Position numbers and translations under genes: made by a program
Assembly: GCF_001590795.1 (NCBI RefSeq)
Contig: NZ_JXDL01000001.1
Span: forward strand, 4,926,534-4,990,533
DNA length: 64,000 bases
Direction: 5' to 3'
Source: Bradyrhizobium sp. AT1
GTDB lineage: Bacteria > Pseudomonadota > Alphaproteobacteria > Rhizobiales > Xanthobacteraceae
The notes under the pieces: model-generated
Told to the model about the DNA's origin: nothing
Seen by the model: the letters and a program-made list of their open reading frames with translations, nothing else
Databases searched by the model: none
Shown: piece after piece, positions 61,639-64,000 of the stretch
Layout of the letters: each line of letters opens with the position of its first letter
How positions within the stretch are numbered: the stretch's first letter is position 1

Positions 61639-63533
61639 TGTCCTATCACGAGGCCCCCACGATCGCCGCCTCCGATGCGCCGCGGCTGGATCAGGATGAT
61701 CGTCCGACGCTGCGTTTCGTCACCTGCGGCAGTGTCGACGACGGCAAGAGCACCCTGGTCGGCCGCCTGCTCTACGATTCCAAGACGCTGCTCGACGATC
61801 AGCTCGACGCGCTGGCATCCGAGAGCCGGACCGTCGGCACCACCGGCGGCGATCTCGATTTCGCGCTGCTGGTCGACGGCCTGCAGGCGGAGCGCGAGCA
61901 GGGTATCACGATCGACGTCGCCTATCGCTTCTTCGCCACCAAGCTGCGCCGCTTCATCGTCGCCGACACGCCGGGACATGCGCAATATACCCGCAACATG
62001 GCGACCGGCGCCTCCAATGCCGATCTCGCCGTGGTGCTGGTCGACGCCCGCAAGGGCGTGATCACGCAGACGCGGCGCCACAGCCACATCCTGTCGCTGC
62101 TCGGCATTCACCACGTCGTGCTCGCCGTCAACAAGATGGACCTGATCGGATTCGACGGGGATCGCTTTGCTTCCATCACGGCCGAATACCTCACCATGGC
62201 CGGGCAGCTCGGAATCTCGCAGGTCCAGTGCATCCCGGTCGTGGCGCCCGGCGGCGACAACATCGTCGCGGCCAGCACGCGGATGCCCTGGTACACCGGG
62301 CCCACCGTCACGGCCTATCTGGAATCCGTCGACGTTTCCGGTGATGTCTCGCAGCGGCCGTTCCGGCTGCCGGTGCAATGGGTCAACCGGCCGAACGCAG
62401 AGTTTCGCGGCTTCTGCGGGCGGATCGCCAGCGGAACGATTGCCGCCGGCGACAGCATCGCCGTGCGGCCCTCGGGCCGCCAGACACGCATCGCGCGCAT
62501 TCTCACGCCCGGCGGCGAGCGCGATCGCGCTGCGGCGGGTGAATCGGTCACGCTCACATTGACCGACGAAATCGACGTCAGCCGCGGTGACGTGCTGACA
62601 GCGGGTCCCGCGCCGCAGGTCTCGGATCAATTGGCGGCCCATCTCGTCTGGTTCGATGACGAGGCCATGGTCGCGGGCCGGCGCTATCTGCTCAAATGCG
62701 GCACGGCCTCGACCGGCGCGGTGATCACGACGCTCGAGCACCGCATCGCGATCGACACCATGGCGCATGAAGACGCCGCCACGCTCGACGCCAACCAGAT
62801 CGGTTACGCCCATCTCAGCCTCGACCGGCCGCTGGTGTTCGAGGCCTATCGCGACAACCGCGACATGGGCAGCTTCATTCTCGTCGATCCGATCAGCCAT
62901 CGCACGGCGGCGGCAGGAATGATCGACCTTTCGCTCCGCCGCGCCACCGACATTCATTGGCAGCGGCTTGCCGTCGACAAATCCGTGCGGGCGCGGCTGA
63001 AGCAGCAACGGCCCTGCGTGCTCTGGTTCACGGGATTGAGCGGTGCCGGCAAATCGACGATCGCCGATCTCGTCGACCGCAGGCTTGCCGAGCTCGGACG
63101 CCATGCCGCGCTGCTCGACGGTGACAATCTCCGCCATGGCATCAACCGCGACCTCGGCTTCTCCAACGCGGATAGGGCGGAGAACGTCCGGCGCACTGCC
63201 GAGATCGCCGCGCTGTTCGTCGACGCCGGCATGATCGCGCTGGTCGCGCTGATCTCGCCGTTCCGCAACGAGCGCGAGCTGGCGCGTCAGCGGGTCCAAG
63301 CCGGCGAGTTCATCGAGATCCATGTCGCAACCCCGCTCGCCGAATGCGAGCGCCGCGATCCCAAGGGACTCTATCGCAAGGCACGGTCAGGCGCATTGCC
63401 GGCGTTCACCGGCATCGACCATCCCTATGAGGCACCGCAAGCGCCGGAGATCACCATCGACAGCTCGGAGCTGTCGACCGACGCGGCTTGCGAACGCATC
63501 ATCCGCTATCTCAGGGACAATCACTATCTGTAG
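61638..63533 (+). CDS. cysNC: Fused sulfate adenylyltransferase subunit 1 / adenylylsulfate kinase
   Basis: A 631-residue bifunctional protein like NodQ. Residues 25-440 are the GTPase subunit CysN: TCGSVDDGKSTLVGRL near 29, DTPGHAQYTRN near 108 and NKMDLI near 163. From about 455 the APS kinase domain follows: P-loop GLSGAGKST near 466, LDGDNLRHGINRDLGFS near 492 and HVATPLAECERRDPKGLY near 562. Together with CysD it converts sulphate to APS and on to PAPS, the donor for the sulfotransferase encoded upstream. The start codon overlaps the cysD stop. Confidence 0.95.
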   Translation: MSYHEAPTIAASDAPRLDQDDRPTLRFVTCGSVDDGKSTLVGRLLYDSKTLLDDQLDALASESRTVGTTGGDLDFALLVDGLQAEREQGITIDVAYRFFATKLRRFIVADTPGHAQYTRNMATGASNADLAVVLVDARKGVITQTRRHSHILSLLGIHHVVLAVNKMDLIGFDGDRFASITAEYLTMAGQLGISQVQCIPVVAPGGDNIVAASTRMPWYTGPTVTAYLESVDVSGDVSQRPFRLPVQWVNRPNAEFRGFCGRIASGTIAAGDSIAVRPSGRQTRIARILTPGGERDRAAAGESVTLTLTDEIDVSRGDVLTAGPAPQVSDQLAAHLVWFDDEAMVAGRRYLLKCGTASTGAVITTLEHRIAIDTMAHEDAATLDANQIGYAHLSLDRPLVFEAYRDNRDMGSFILVDPISHRTAAAGMIDLSLRRATDIHWQRLAVDKSVRARLKQQRPCVLWFTGLSGAGKSTIADLVDRRLAELGRHAALLDGDNLRHGINRDLGFSNADRAENVRRTAEIAALFVDAGMIALVALISPFRNERELARQRVQAGEFIEIHVATPLAECERRDPKGLYRKARSGALPAFTGIDHPYEAPQAPEITIDSSELSTDAACERIIRYLRDNHYL

Positions 63534-63572
63534 CCGCCGCGACAGGCACGATCCGCCGGGCCGTCGGAGACC

Positions 63573-63776
63573 TTAGAAGTCGGACGCGATGCCCTTGCGC
63601 TCCCAGTCGCCGTAGCGGGTGGGCTCCGGGCCCTTCGGTCCCTGCAGCTCCCTTGCCTTGGCCTCATCCTTGGCCTGGGCGGCGGCAGCCTGCCGGCGCG
63701 CCTCGGCTTCGGCCAGCGCGCGCTGGGCGGCCGGCGATAACGGCTTGCGGTCGGGAACGGGAGGCTGGTCACTCAT
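63573..63776 (-). CDS. DUF1674 protein (SDHAF4-like)
   Basis: A 67-residue protein ending in GPKGPEPTRYGDWERKGIASDF, the DUF1674 signature shared with the succinate dehydrogenase assembly factor SDHAF4. The N-terminal half is a charged, Ala-rich helix (ALAEAEARRQAAAAQAKDE). In mitochondria the homologue binds the flavoprotein subunit SdhA before complex assembly; the same role in bacteria is plausible. sdh genes are not in this window. Convergent with cysNC. Confidence 0.88.
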   Translation of the reverse strand: MSDQPPVPDRKPLSPAAQRALAEAEARRQAAAAQAKDEAKARELQGPKGPEPTRYGDWERKGIASDF

Positions 63777-64000
63777 CGCCGGGCTTTCTAGCCCAGGACG
63801 GCCCGCAACGCGACGCCCAATAACGCATCCCTGAAATCGGGCCCAAAGGGCTGAAAAAGCCGGCAGCGATTCTTACATTTGGCATATTCGCGTGCCAGAG
63901 ATTGGGTTCTCAAGGCATGCGCCCATTGCGGCGGAACTGCCGCTCGCTCAGAACCTTGCTTCCGCATGCCATCTCAACGTTTCGCCCCTCCGTCCGAAGT
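63777..64000. other. Intergenic region and possible gene start at the window edge
   Basis: Upstream sequence of the DUF1674 gene. An open frame from ATG 63917 runs to the end of the window on the plus strand (28 codons) but shows no recognisable protein feature and lacks a well-spaced ribosome-binding site, so I do not call a gene. Confidence 0.35.

Noticed and set aside
61629..63323. 564-codon open frame on the minus strand
   Set aside because: Antisense to cysNC with no motif; an artefact of GC-rich codon use.
63917..64000. Possible new gene at the right edge
   Set aside because: Only 28 codons are visible, with no motif and no well-spaced ribosome-binding site.

Overview
The window is GC-rich chromosomal DNA from an alphaproteobacterium, most likely Bradyrhizobium or a close relative. 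This rests on gene content (IalB-family protein, TAXI binding proteins, DUF1674 protein, HemY/mitofilin pair, DUF5939-type cyclase), the strong GC bias at third codon positions, and several families of long palindromic intergenic repeats. I see no phage, insertion sequence, CRISPR array or replication origin. The content is mostly housekeeping with a few accessory cassettes.

Layout. 1-8.2 kb: end of an OmpA-domain protein, argG, a PAP2 phosphatase, rlmN, an IalB-like protein, a short-chain reductase and a quinone oxidoreductase. 8.6-17.2 kb: envelope and sensing genes, namely a Sel1-type protein, two TAXI binding proteins with no TRAP permease, a Tat-exported PhoD phosphatase, a response regulator and a Crp/Fnr regulator. 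17.3-19.9 kb: a tightly overlapping four-gene operon of an Lgt-like membrane enzyme, a multi-cysteine radical SAM protein resembling the tetraether-lipid-synthase type, and two small paralogous membrane proteins. This is the best candidate for an undescribed (lipid-modifying) system. 20.2-31.7 kb: typA, an amine oxidase, ppa, yggT-DUF167-folD, tRNA-Ala(CGC), an enoyl-CoA hydratase, a glutamine-amidotransferase-like protein and a short-chain dehydrogenase.

32-42.5 kb: a DUF5939/class III cyclase, a cytochrome P450, a Tat-exported alpha/beta hydrolase, an MFS exporter, two related small Cys-rich secreted proteins, a polysaccharide deacetylase and a large GT-C-like membrane protein. 42.6-49.2 kb: tRNA-Thr(CGT), then hemD-mitofilin-hemY on the minus strand, divergent from tsaD-gpsA-EVE protein. 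49.2-54.5 kb: a second class III cyclase, an SRPBCC protein, topoisomerase IB and acs. 54.7-56.1 kb: a TIR-domain membrane protein whose frame is cut by one TAA codon inside the first of two tandem repeated domains. 56.4-63.8 kb: an L,D-transpeptidase, a membrane-anchored nuclease, a chemoreceptor, and a sulfation cassette (sulfotransferase, cysD, cysNC) with overlapping starts, then a DUF1674 protein.

Two groups look like self-contained systems. The sulfation cassette makes PAPS and presumably transfers sulfate to an unknown acceptor. The Lgt/radical SAM operon probably remodels membrane lipids or lipoproteins. Most other genes are independent units separated by palindromic repeats. All functions are read from sequence motifs; no database search was run.
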